In this document: positions 1 to 6,931 of the stretch, in pieces
How positions within the stretch are numbered: the stretch's first letter is position 1
Layout of the letters: the number at the start of each line of letters is the position of its first letter
NCBI GenBank assembly: GCA_026389745.1
Contig: JAPLHG010000030.1
Location: 1 to 12,556 of the forward strand
Origin: Chloroflexota bacterium
Lineage (GTDB): Bacteria > Chloroflexota > Dehalococcoidia > Dehalococcoidales > Fen-1064
Direction of reading: 5' to 3'
DNA length: 12,556 bases
Translations under genes and position numbers: made by a program
Notes under the pieces: model-generated
Databases searched by the model: none
The model's input: only the letters and a program-made list of their open reading frames with translations
What the model was told of the DNA's origin: nothing

Positions 1-1
1 C

Positions 2-322
2 GGTCATGTGAATCTACTTCAGACCGATGGCGGTCCTGAATTCAAGGCAGATTTTAAGAGTAAGGTGCAGTCATTCTGCAACCGCCATCGCATCGCCAGA
101 CCTTACCGCAAGAACGAACAGTCTTACATCGAGAGCTTCAACCGGACGGTGCGAAAAGAATGCCTGGGCTGGCAGAATTATCGTCTTAAGGATTTGCCAG
201 AATGTCAGAAGATGGTAGAATTATTCCTGGAACGCTATCATTATCACCGGCCTCATATGGGGCTAAGAATGAAGACACCACTCAGAAAGGAGGATGAGTG
301 TCGGATTTCTACGGAGAACTAA
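2..322 (+). CDS. IS481-like transposase, C-terminal part (cut by window start)
   Basis: This is the C-terminal part of a DDE-type (rve/integrase core) transposase of the IS481/IS3 kind. The reading frame is open to the window edge, so the true start lies outside; the GTG at 8 is only the first start-like codon in view. The second catalytic Asp is in LQTDGGPEF and the catalytic Glu is in NEQSYIESFNRTVRKECLGW, followed by the usual ending with YHYHRPHMGL and a KTPL motif. The N-terminal helix-turn-helix and first catalytic Asp are not visible. The frame is intact to its TAA, so the element may be complete upstream, but this cannot be judged here. It lies in the same direction as the ribosomal operon and ends nine bases before that operon's promoter. 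Family placement is confident; IS481 versus a related IS3 subgroup is less so. Confidence 0.88.
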   Translation, partial: GHVNLLQTDGGPEFKADFKSKVQSFCNRHRIARPYRKNEQSYIESFNRTVRKECLGWQNYRLKDLPECQKMVELFLERYHYHRPHMGLRMKTPLRKEDECRISTEN

Positions 323-330
323 GCGGGATG

Positions 331-360
331 TTGACACACTGCTACTAGCTGTGGTACTAT
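331..360 (+). promoter_or_regulatory. Predicted sigma-70 promoter of the ribosomal operon
   Basis: A perfect -35 hexamer TTGACA (331-336) is followed after 18 bases by TACTAT (355-360), preceded by TG and one base (352-354) as in an extended -10 element. Transcription would start near 367, giving a leader of about 120 bases before rpsL. It is the only convincing promoter seen ahead of the operon. The -35 box lies so close to the transposase stop that it may be part of the insertion sequence's right end, whose terminal repeat would be expected to finish in ACA. Confidence 0.65.
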
Positions 361-381
361 AACTATTTGTGCTCGCTTGTT

Positions 382-405
382 GGTTAATGCAATAGCGCAT
401 TACCC
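382..405 (+). promoter_or_regulatory. Leader hairpin 1
   Basis: TAATGC (385-390) pairs with GCATTA (397-402) around a six-base loop. Beyond a T/C mismatch, GG (382-383) can pair with CC (404-405). It sits early in the predicted 5' leader of the rpsL operon. No T-run follows, so it is not an intrinsic terminator. A regulatory role is inferred only from position. Confidence 0.4.
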
Positions 406-434
406 GGCTAAGTTCAATCGCGACGGTTTATGTT

Positions 435-460
435 GAAGGATGAGCTGAGGCTCATCCTTC
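435..460 (+). promoter_or_regulatory. Leader hairpin 2, perfect 11-bp stem
   Basis: Bases 435-445 and 450-460 are perfect reverse complements (GAAGGATGAGC and GCTCATCCTTC) around the four-base loop TGAG. It ends 17 bases before the rpsL Shine-Dalgarno. Neither strand shows a T-run after the stem, so a Rho-independent terminator is unlikely. It could be a binding site for a regulatory ribosomal protein or an mRNA-stabilising element; both are inference. Confidence 0.55.
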
Positions 461-489
461 CAGTTGTAGGGGATGATAGGAGAATATAC

Positions 490-924
490 TTGCCAACGAT
501 TAACCAGTTAGTCCGCAAGGGCCGCAAACCAGGTGTGGGCAAGACCAAAGCCCCGGCTTTGCATTATAACTATAACGCTTCAAAAAACAAGACGAGTTGG
601 GGTGGCGGGTCTCCTCAGAAGCGTGGGGTCTGTGTTCAGGTGAAGACAATGACTCCGAAGAAGCCTAACTCAGCATTGCGGAAGATTGCCAGAGTGCGTC
701 TGACCAATCAGATGGAGGTCACTGCCTATATTCCGGGCGAAGGTCATGAACTTCAGGAACACTCGGTTGTTCTAGTTCGTGGCGGTAGGGTCAAGGACCT
801 GCCTGGTGTTCGTTACCACATTATCCGCGGAGCACTGGATACCACTGGCGTGGCTAAACGGCGTAGGGGCCGTAGCAAGTATGGCGCCAAACGGCCTAAG
901 GCTGGGGCGGCGGAGACTACTTAG
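490..924 (+). CDS. rpsL: 30S ribosomal protein S12
   Basis: S12 is a small-subunit protein near the decoding centre that supports tRNA selection; it is the classic streptomycin-resistance target. The TTG at 490 is chosen because it opens the family start (M-PTINQLVRKGR) and has AGGAG at 478-482, seven bases upstream. An in-frame ATG at 430 would add 20 unrelated residues encoded through the leader hairpin. The protein is 144 residues. TPKKPNSALRK (55-65) holds K58, equivalent to the E. coli Lys in PKKPNS where streptomycin mutations fall. RGGRVKDLPGVRYH (97-110) holds D103, equivalent to the methylthiolated Asp. Residues about 25-40 form a loop absent from E. coli S12, but a loop here is common in Gram-positive and other phyla. 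The wild-type Lys at both resistance sites (K58, K102) predicts streptomycin sensitivity at this locus. First gene of the operon. Confidence 0.97.
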   Translation: MPTINQLVRKGRKPGVGKTKAPALHYNYNASKNKTSWGGGSPQKRGVCVQVKTMTPKKPNSALRKIARVRLTNQMEVTAYIPGEGHELQEHSVVLVRGGRVKDLPGVRYHIIRGALDTTGVAKRRRGRSKYGAKRPKAGAAETT

Positions 925-932
925 GAGGAACG

Positions 933-1406
933 ATGTCACGACGTGCTCATGTTATTAGAAGAGCTGAAGTAATGCCTGATGCAAAATATCAGAGCTTGAC
1001 TGTTTCCAAATTGATAAACAGGATTATGAACCGCGGCAAAAAGAGTATTGCCGAAGCCGTTGTTTACGGCGCTTTAGAAACGATGGGTAAGCAAGGGTCT
1101 AAGGACCCGGTTACGGATATGGAATTAGCGATAAGGAATGTTACTCCTCAACTCAAGGTGAAATCACGCCGGGTTGGGGGTGCTACTTACCAAGTACCGG
1201 TCGAGGTGCCGCCTCAGGTGGGTATGTCGCTAGCATTGCGCTGGTTGATTGATGCCGCCAGGGCCAGAAGTGGCAAGTCAATGGCGGAAAAGCTGTCTGC
1301 TGAACTCAGTGATGCCTCAAAGGGCCAGGGGACGGCGGCTAAGAAGCGCGAGGATACGCACAAGATGGCTGAGGCGAACCGAGCTTTTGCCCACTACCGG
1401 TGGTAA
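933..1406 (+). CDS. rpsG: 30S ribosomal protein S7
   Basis: S7 nucleates assembly of the 30S head by binding the 3' major domain of 16S rRNA and lines the E-site exit channel. The product has 157 residues, the usual size. Family landmarks are the N-terminal SRRAHVIRRAEVMPDAKYQS, the beta-hairpin KSRRVGGATYQVPVEV and the C-terminal MAEANRAFAHYRW. The start is fixed by AGGAGG at 923-928, which overlaps the rpsL stop codon, so translation of the two genes is tightly linked. In E. coli S7 is the autoregulator of the str operon through the S12-S7 interval; here that interval is only eight bases, so any S7 control would have to act elsewhere, perhaps in the leader. Confidence 0.98.
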   Translation: MSRRAHVIRRAEVMPDAKYQSLTVSKLINRIMNRGKKSIAEAVVYGALETMGKQGSKDPVTDMELAIRNVTPQLKVKSRRVGGATYQVPVEVPPQVGMSLALRWLIDAARARSGKSMAEKLSAELSDASKGQGTAAKKREDTHKMAEANRAFAHYRW

Positions 1407-1455
1407 GAAGGGGAGGTCTGCTATTAACCCGTCTGTTGCTATAAAGGATAGAGCT

Positions 1456-3537
1456 ATGTCCAGAAGTTTTCCTCTGGAAAGAGTTAGAAATATGGCTATC
1501 ATCGCTCATATCGATGCTGGTAAAACTACGCTTACCGAGCGTATTCTCTATTACACCGGTGTTACCTATAAAATAGGTGGGGTAGATGAAGGAACCACCG
1601 TGACCGATTGGATGGAGGAAGAGAGAAAACGTGGTATCACTATCACGTCGGCGGCCATTACCTGCCAATGGCGTGATTACCGTGTTAATATCATTGATAC
1701 CCCGGGACATGTCGATTTTACCGCCGAAGTAGAAAGATGTCTCAGGGTGCTGGATGGCGGTGTAGTGCTATTCGATGCTGTTCAGGGTGTTGAGGCTCAG
1801 TCTGAGACGGTCTGGCGGCAGGCGGACCGATATCATGTACCGAGAATTTGCTTTGTGAACAAGATGGAGCGGGTTGGTGCCAGTTTTGACCACACAGTGG
1901 GGATGATTGAAGGGCGTTTACACGCCAAACCCTTAGCTATTCAGATACCTATGGGTAGTGAAACTTCTTTCCAGGGCGTGATTGATTTGATTGAAAATAA
2001 AGCCTATAGCTCGGATGGGGATAGAGATGAATCCGTAGAGGAGATGCCCATCCCTGAAGTATATCGGGCTAAAGTTGAGGAAGCCCGGCATAATATGATT
2101 GAACGACTCGCCGAGTCGGATGACCAGATTCTCGCAAGTTATCTTGATGGTGTTGAGCTCAGCGCTAATGAGATTAGAGCCGCCATCAGAAGAGCTACCA
2201 TCGCTGCTAAATTGGTGCCAGTTCTCTGTGGCAGTGCCCTGACAAATAAGGGTGTCCGATTATTACTCGATGCCGTTGGTTACTATCTGCCATCACCGTC
2301 TGATATGCCGCCGACGCAAGCAGTGGATTACAAAGATAATACTGAGGTTATCCGTCAGGCTAAGGATGAAGAGCCTTTCACGGCGCTGGCTTTCAAAGTG
2401 GTTACCGACCCATTTGTAGGTAGGCTGGTTTATTTCAGGGTTTATTCCGGTGAAGTAAAGGCGAGTGACCAAGTTTTCAATACCACTCGTGGTAAGACAG
2501 AACGCATCGGTAGATTGTTCTTAATGCACGCTAATCGGCGTGATGAACTAGAGACGGCAGATACCGGTTCCATTGTATCAACGCTGGGACTCAAGAACAC
2601 CTTTACCGGTGATACTCTAAGCAGTCAATCTCATCCGGTACTTTTGGAGTCAATAAGATTCCCTGAGCCGGTTATTTCAATTGCCATCGAGCCCAAATCA
2701 CGGGCTGACCAGGACAAGATGGGCGAGGGCCTGAGAAAACTTTCGGAAGAAGACCCCACCTTTAAGGTGAACTATAATGAGGAAACAGGGCAGATAATAA
2801 TTGCTGGCATGGGTGAATTGCATCTTGAGGTCATCAGCCATCGATTGCTCAGTGAATTTGGGGTCAGTGCCAATGTGGGCACACCTCGTGTTGCTTATAA
2901 AGAAACCATCACTTTACCGGTAAAAGCAGAAGGTAGATTCATCAGACAGAGTGGTGGCCGTGGCCAATACGGAGATGTCTGGCTGGAGATTGAGCCGACG
3001 GGACGCGGTAGTGGCCTTGAGTTTGTTGACCGTCTTAAAGGTGGAACAATTCCCAGAAATTATGTCCCGGCAATAGAAGCAGGCGTCAGAGAAGCACTGG
3101 AAGTCGGAGTAGTTGCTGGCTACCCGATTGTTGATGTTAAAGTAACTGTCTTTGACGGCAGTTATCATGAAGTAGATTCATCGGATATAGCTTTTAAGAT
3201 GGCGGGTTCCATGGCTCTCAAGAGCGGCGTTCACAAAGCAAAACCCATTATTCTTGAGCCGATTATGAAAATGGAAGTTGTCACCCCCAAAGAATTTCTG
3301 GGTGATATTATTGGGGATGTCTCCTCCCGACGTGGACATATTGAGTCTATTGAAACTCATAGTGAGATGTGTATTATTCAGGCGCTCATCCCATTGTCTG
3401 AAACCTTCGGTTATGCCACGAGTCTGAGGTCGCAGACACAGGGTAGAGCGACTCATACCCTTGAATTTAATAGTTATCAGGAAATACCCGCATCACTAGT
3501 AAAAGAAGTGGCAGATAGAGTAGGAATGGCGAGATAA
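1456..3537 (+). CDS. fusA: Translation elongation factor G, with variant NKME motif
   Basis: EF-G is the GTPase that drives tRNA-mRNA translocation and, with RRF, ribosome recycling. The ATG at 1456 has AAAGGA at 1443-1448 and gives 693 residues; the frame stays open upstream into rpsG, but that part is not EF-G-like. GTPase motifs are AHIDAGKTT (17-25), RGITI in switch I (59-63), DTPGHVDF (81-88, with the catalytic-site His85) and NKME (135-138). The last is usually NKMD, whose Asp reads the guanine base. Domain II follows at about 290-390, domain III at about 400-475, domain IV at about 475-600 (GSYHEVDSSDIAFKMAGSM at its tip region) and domain V to the end (GRATHTLEF). Length and all five domains are intact, so it is expected to work. 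rpsJ follows after only two bases; tuf, often found between them, is absent. Confidence 0.97.
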   Translation: MSRSFPLERVRNMAIIAHIDAGKTTLTERILYYTGVTYKIGGVDEGTTVTDWMEEERKRGITITSAAITCQWRDYRVNIIDTPGHVDFTAEVERCLRVLDGGVVLFDAVQGVEAQSETVWRQADRYHVPRICFVNKMERVGASFDHTVGMIEGRLHAKPLAIQIPMGSETSFQGVIDLIENKAYSSDGDRDESVEEMPIPEVYRAKVEEARHNMIERLAESDDQILASYLDGVELSANEIRAAIRRATIAAKLVPVLCGSALTNKGVRLLLDAVGYYLPSPSDMPPTQAVDYKDNTEVIRQAKDEEPFTALAFKVVTDPFVGRLVYFRVYSGEVKASDQVFNTTRGKTERIGRLFLMHANRRDELETADTGSIVSTLGLKNTFTGDTLSSQSHPVLLESIRFPEPVISIAIEPKSRADQDKMGEGLRKLSEEDPTFKVNYNEETGQIIIAGMGELHLEVISHRLLSEFGVSANVGTPRVAYKETITLPVKAEGRFIRQSGGRGQYGDVWLEIEPTGRGSGLEFVDRLKGGTIPRNYVPAIEAGVREALEVGVVAGYPIVDVKVTVFDGSYHEVDSSDIAFKMAGSMALKSGVHKAKPIILEPIMKMEVVTPKEFLGDIIGDVSSRRGHIESIETHSEMCIIQALIPLSETFGYATSLRSQTQGRATHTLEFNSYQEIPASLVKEVADRVGMAR

Positions 3538-3539
3538 AT

Positions 3540-3848
3540 ATGCCTAAACAAAAGATTCGTATCAGAATAAAGGGTTTTGACCACAAGGTCGTTGATCAGT
3601 CGGCACGGCAGATTGTGGAGACTGTTGAGCAGACAGGCGCTGTGGTGGTCGGTCCAATACCGTTACCCACCAGAATTGAGAAATTCAGCGTCATCCGTGC
3701 TAGTTTTATTGATAAGAACTCGCAGGAGCAGTTTGAGATCCGCACCCACAAGCGCTTGATTGATATTGTGGAGACGACTTCCAAGACGATTGACTCTTTA
3801 ACCAAGCTAAACTTACCTTCGGGGATTGAGCTGGATATAAAGCTGTAA
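3540..3848 (+). CDS. rpsJ: 30S ribosomal protein S10
   Basis: S10 is a 30S head protein and, as NusE with NusB, part of the antitermination complex on rRNA transcripts. The 102 residues match the family throughout: IRIRIKGFDHKVVDQSA, the loop GPIPLPTRIEKFSV, and EIRTHKRLIDIVE. The ATG at 3540 begins two bases after the fusA stop and has only a weak ribosome-binding site, suggesting translational coupling to fusA. This marks the joint of the str and S10 gene groups with no visible promoter or terminator between them. Confidence 0.97.
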   Translation: MPKQKIRIRIKGFDHKVVDQSARQIVETVEQTGAVVVGPIPLPTRIEKFSVIRASFIDKNSQEQFEIRTHKRLIDIVETTSKTIDSLTKLNLPSGIELDIKL

Positions 3849-3876
3849 AGTAGATTAATTTACCGGGATGGAAGGG

Positions 3877-4500
3877 ATGATTCCAGGAATTATCGGTAAG
3901 AAAATTAGTATGAGCCAGGTTTTCAGCGATGGCGGAAAAGCGGAAGCTGTGACCGTGATTGAAGCTGGCCCATGCATTGTCACACAGGTAAAGACGTCTG
4001 CCAAGGAAGGATATAACGCTGTACAACTCGGCTTTGGCACGGCGAAAAAGCTTACTAAGGCGGAGCAAGGGCACCTGAAAGAGTTAGGGAAATTCGGACA
4101 ACTCCGTGAATTCAGAGTGGATGATACGGCGTCGGTTAAGCTTGGAGATAAGGTTGACGTTAGTCAGTTCCAAGCAGGTGATGTTGTCAATGTCGTTGGT
4201 GTCTCTAAGGGTAAAGGATTTGCCGGTGTGGTCAAACGCCATGGTTTCCATGGTGGACCTAAAACACACGGGCAGACCGACCGACACCGCGCTCCGGGCG
4301 CTATTGGCGCCACTACCTCGCCGGGAAGGGTGCTCAAGGGTATGCGTATGGCAGGCCATATGGGGCATGAGCAGGTTACAGTCAAAGGCTTGAAGGTCTA
4401 TAAAACTGACCCCGAACGTAATCTTCTTTTAGTCATCGGAGCAGTGCCTGGCAATAAAAACGGATTGCTCTTAATAAGTAGAGCGAATAAGAGGAAGTAG
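3877..4500 (+). CDS. rplC: 50S ribosomal protein L3
   Basis: L3 is an early assembly protein of the large subunit whose long loop reaches the peptidyl transferase centre. The start at 3877 gives 207 residues beginning MIPGIIGKKISMSQVF, which fits the family start (M-x-G-I-GKK-x-G-M-T-Q) and has a purine-rich GGGATGG at 3865-3871 upstream. An in-frame ATG at 3868 would add MEG and cannot be ruled out. The GVSKGKGFAGVVKRHGFHGG stretch and the following PGAIGATTSPGRV, KGMRMAGHMG segment are diagnostic. The Gln methylated in E. coli L3 (in GSIGQNQTPG) is replaced here, so that modification is not expected. Confidence 0.96.
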   Translation: MIPGIIGKKISMSQVFSDGGKAEAVTVIEAGPCIVTQVKTSAKEGYNAVQLGFGTAKKLTKAEQGHLKELGKFGQLREFRVDDTASVKLGDKVDVSQFQAGDVVNVVGVSKGKGFAGVVKRHGFHGGPKTHGQTDRHRAPGAIGATTSPGRVLKGMRMAGHMGHEQVTVKGLKVYKTDPERNLLLVIGAVPGNKNGLLLISRANKRK

Positions 4501-4504
4501 GGAA

Positions 4505-5161
4505 ATGCAGGCTCCAGTATATAACCTTGCGGGGGAAGTGGTCGCTAATATTGAAATAAGCGATAAGGTATTTGGCGTGCCTTTTAATGAAGCGTTGGTA
4601 CACCAGTCTGTGGTCAGACAGCAGGCGAATGCACGTCAGGGTAATGCCAGTACTAAAACACGCGGCAATGTTGCCGGAAGTACCAGAAAGCTTTACAAGC
4701 AGAAGGGTACCGGTTCCGCACGTGCTGGCAGTATTAAATCACCACTGCGCAGAGGCGGAGGCATTGTTTTCGGTCCCCATCCCAGAGATTATCATCAGGC
4801 GATGCCTAAGAATATGCGCCGATTGGCTTTGAGGTGTGTTCTTTCAGAGAAGTTAACCGGTGGTGGCCTGAAGATTCTAGAGTCACTCACCATCGATGAA
4901 CCAAAGACAAAGAAGATGGCTGGTATTCTGGATGCGATGAAGGTAGAGACAACCGCGCTGGTAGTAACTTCTGCGGCGGATGCCAATGTCGTTAAATCGG
5001 CTCGTAATCTACCCGGTATCAAAACATTACCTGCCAATTTATTGAATGTTGTGGATATTATCTCTCACCAAACTCTTTTGATGGAAGTAGCGGCAGTGCG
5101 TAAAGCGGAAGAGCTGTGGGGAGAGAACTCATCTGGAGAGAAAAGCAATGCAACTGTATGA
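4505..5161 (+). CDS. rplD: 50S ribosomal protein L4
   Basis: L4 binds 23S rRNA domain I and reaches with its extended loop into the exit tunnel next to L22; loop mutations can give macrolide resistance. In E. coli it also autoregulates the S10 operon. The product is 218 residues. The tunnel loop shows TRKLYKQKGTGSARAGSIKS followed by RGGGIVFGPHPRDY. The ATG at 4505 lies four bases after the rplC stop with GAGGAA at 4490-4495. A hydrophilic C-terminal tail of about 15 residues (after EELWGE) extends past the usual family end and carries the rplW ribosome-binding site and start within its coding sequence. Confidence 0.97.
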   Translation: MQAPVYNLAGEVVANIEISDKVFGVPFNEALVHQSVVRQQANARQGNASTKTRGNVAGSTRKLYKQKGTGSARAGSIKSPLRRGGGIVFGPHPRDYHQAMPKNMRRLALRCVLSEKLTGGGLKILESLTIDEPKTKKMAGILDAMKVETTALVVTSAADANVVKSARNLPGIKTLPANLLNVVDIISHQTLLMEVAAVRKAEELWGENSSGEKSNATV

Positions 5162-5432
5162 AGTACTCAAACGTCCTCTGGTAACGGAAAAGAATGCCAC
5201 ACTTCAGGCTGGAGGAAAGTATGCCTTTGAGGTGAATAAGGGCGCTAATAAGATGCAGGTAAAGGATGCTGTTGAGGCAGCCTTTAAGGTTAAGGTAACG
5301 GCGGTAAATGTAATTGCCATGCATGGCAAGGGCAAGAGAGTGGGTAAAGGAACAATTACTACTCCATCATGGAAGAAGGCGGTTGTTACTCTCAAAGCCG
5401 GCGATAAAATCGAACTTTTTGAGAAGGTATAG
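5148..5432 (+). CDS. rplW: 50S ribosomal protein L23
   Basis: L23 sits at the exit of the peptide tunnel and is the docking site for trigger factor and the signal recognition particle. The 94 residues have the family pattern: YEVLKRPLVTEKNATL at the N-terminus, then YAFEVNKGANKMQVKDAVE and FKVKVTAVNVI, and a Lys-rich loop GKGKRVGKG. The chaperone-docking Glu expected near VTEK is present (E17). The ATG at 5148 overlaps rplD by 14 bases, with GGAG at 5135-5138, so the two are translationally coupled. Confidence 0.96.
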   Translation: MQLYEVLKRPLVTEKNATLQAGGKYAFEVNKGANKMQVKDAVEAAFKVKVTAVNVIAMHGKGKRVGKGTITTPSWKKAVVTLKAGDKIELFEKV

Positions 5433-5451
5433 AGCCAGCAAGGGGATTTAG

Positions 5452-6282
5452 ATGGCAATAAAGGTATATAATCCAACTTCTCCCGGCAGACGGGCAATGA
5501 GTAGCCTCACCTTTGAGGAAATTACCAAAGAGAGGCCTGAGAAATCGTTGGTCGTCTTCAAAAAGAAGATGGCTGGTAGAAATAATCGTGGTAAAGTTAC
5601 TGTGCGCCACCAAGGCGGCGGCGTAAAGCAGTTACTGCGGATTATCGATTTCAAGAGAGACAAGGTTGGAATTCCGGGCAAAGTTGCTGCCATTGAGTAT
5701 GACCCGACTCGTTCGGCAAATATCGCTCTGATTTATTATGTTGATGGCGAGAAGCGTTATGTAGTAGCGCCGGTTGGGCTGCATGTCGGTGATACAATAA
5801 TGTCTGGTGTTGAAGCGGAAATAAAGGTAGGCAACACCCTGCCGATGAAGCTCATTCCCACCGGTACAATAATACACAATATTGAATTAATTAAAGGCAA
5901 GGGCGGTAAGCTGGTGCGGAGCGCTGGTGGTGCGGCTCAACTCTTAGCTAAAGAGGGTGATCAAGTTCATGTACGTCTGCCTTCGGGTGAAATGAGACTC
6001 GTTCGATCCGAATGTACGGCAACTATCGGGCAAGTAGGTAATATTGAACACCAGGGAATCAGCCTTGGGAAAGCGGGGCGGAAGCGTTTAATGGGATGGC
6101 GCCCAACTGTTAGAGGCTCCGCAATGTCACCTCGCGACCATCCACATGGTGGTGGTGAGGGTAGAACTCCGATAGGTATGCCGGGTCCTAAGACTCCTTG
6201 GGGCAAACCAGCGATGGGTTATAAGACGCGGAAAAAGAAGTATTCAGACAAACTGATTATCAGGCGTCGGGGGAAGAAGTAA
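5452..6282 (+). CDS. rplB: 50S ribosomal protein L2
   Basis: L2 is one of the most conserved large-subunit proteins; it is needed for subunit joining and for an active peptidyl transferase centre. The product has 276 residues, the normal size. RNNRGKVTVRHQGGGVKQ near the N-terminus and the C-terminal DHPHGGGEGR (229-238) are diagnostic; H230 corresponds to E. coli His229. The C-terminus GYKTRKKKYSDKLIIRRR is complete. The ATG at 5452 has a strong AGGGGA at 5441-5446. Confidence 0.98.
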   Translation: MAIKVYNPTSPGRRAMSSLTFEEITKERPEKSLVVFKKKMAGRNNRGKVTVRHQGGGVKQLLRIIDFKRDKVGIPGKVAAIEYDPTRSANIALIYYVDGEKRYVVAPVGLHVGDTIMSGVEAEIKVGNTLPMKLIPTGTIIHNIELIKGKGGKLVRSAGGAAQLLAKEGDQVHVRLPSGEMRLVRSECTATIGQVGNIEHQGISLGKAGRKRLMGWRPTVRGSAMSPRDHPHGGGEGRTPIGMPGPKTPWGKPAMGYKTRKKKYSDKLIIRRRGKK

Positions 6283-6285
6283 ACT

Positions 6286-6585
6286 ATGTCAAGATCAACT
6301 AAAAAAGGGCCAGCAGTTGATGCGAAGTTGCTAAAGAAGGTAGCAGTCAATCGCGGTAGCGAGAAGACGGTCATCAGGACGTGGTCTCGTTGGTGTACGA
6401 TATTGCCTGAGATGATAGGACTGACTATCGCCGTGCATGATGGCAGACGACATGTGCCGATTTATATCACGGAAAATATGGTGGGGCATAAGTTGGGCGA
6501 ATTTGCTCCGACCCGTACTTTCAGAGGGCATACTATTAGGGAAGAGGTCGCCCCTAAGAAAGCCCCGACTGAGGTTGCTACCTAG
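6286..6585 (+). CDS. rpsS: 30S ribosomal protein S19
   Basis: S19 is a 30S head protein that forms a complex with S13 and takes part in the inter-subunit bridge near the A-site tRNA. The product has 99 residues. RSTKKGPAVDAKLLKKV at the start, TWSRWCTILPEMIG in the middle, and GHKLGEFAPTRTFRGH identify the family. The C-terminus runs a few residues longer than E. coli S19. The ATG lies three bases after the rplB stop. Confidence 0.97.
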   Translation: MSRSTKKGPAVDAKLLKKVAVNRGSEKTVIRTWSRWCTILPEMIGLTIAVHDGRRHVPIYITENMVGHKLGEFAPTRTFRGHTIREEVAPKKAPTEVAT

Positions 6586-6592
6586 GAGATAA

Positions 6593-6931
6593 ATGGAAGT
6601 AAAATCCATAGCTAAAAACACAGGAATATCGCCGCGCAAGATGAGAGCGGTGGTTGATTTGGTGCGCGGCAAGAGTGTGGAAGAAGCGCTAACCATACTA
6701 AAGTTTGCATCCTCACCGCATGCCCGTGTTGTCGCTAAAGTGATAAAAACGGCGGTGGCTGATGCTGAAACAGTGCACAATCTTTCGGCGGCGAATCTGA
6801 AGGTTGTCAGGATTTGTTCTGATGAGGCGACGACACTAAAAAGATACAGAGCGCGTTCTCGTCATCGTGTCAGCCCGATACTCAAACGTTCCAGTCACAT
6901 CACTGTCGTTGTTGGTGAACAGGAGGCTTAA
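6593..6931 (+). CDS. rplV: 50S ribosomal protein L22
   Basis: L22 contacts all 23S rRNA domains and its beta-hairpin lines the exit tunnel constriction with L4. The 112 residues begin with the family pattern MEVKSIAKNTGISPRKMR and VVDLVRGKSVEEAL. The hairpin includes TLKRYRARSRHRVSPILKRS followed by HITVVV. No unusual insertion is seen in the hairpin. GGAGAT at 6585-6590 precedes the ATG. Its TAA overlaps the ATG of rpsC by one base. Confidence 0.97.
   Translation: MEVKSIAKNTGISPRKMRAVVDLVRGKSVEEALTILKFASSPHARVVAKVIKTAVADAETVHNLSAANLKVVRICSDEATTLKRYRARSRHRVSPILKRSSHITVVVGEQEA

Noticed and set aside
435..460. Perfect hairpin as an intrinsic terminator of the insertion sequence or of a minus-strand transcript
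   Set aside because: No T-run follows the stem on either strand.
430..489. In-frame ATG at 430 as the rpsL start, adding 20 residues
   Set aside because: The added residues are unlike S12, the segment is largely the leader hairpin, and the TTG at 490 has a well-placed AGGAG and opens the family N-terminus.
1249..1455. Upstream extension of the fusA frame through the end of rpsG
   Set aside because: The extra residues are S7 coding sequence read in another frame; EF-G similarity and a ribosome-binding site begin at the ATG at 1456.
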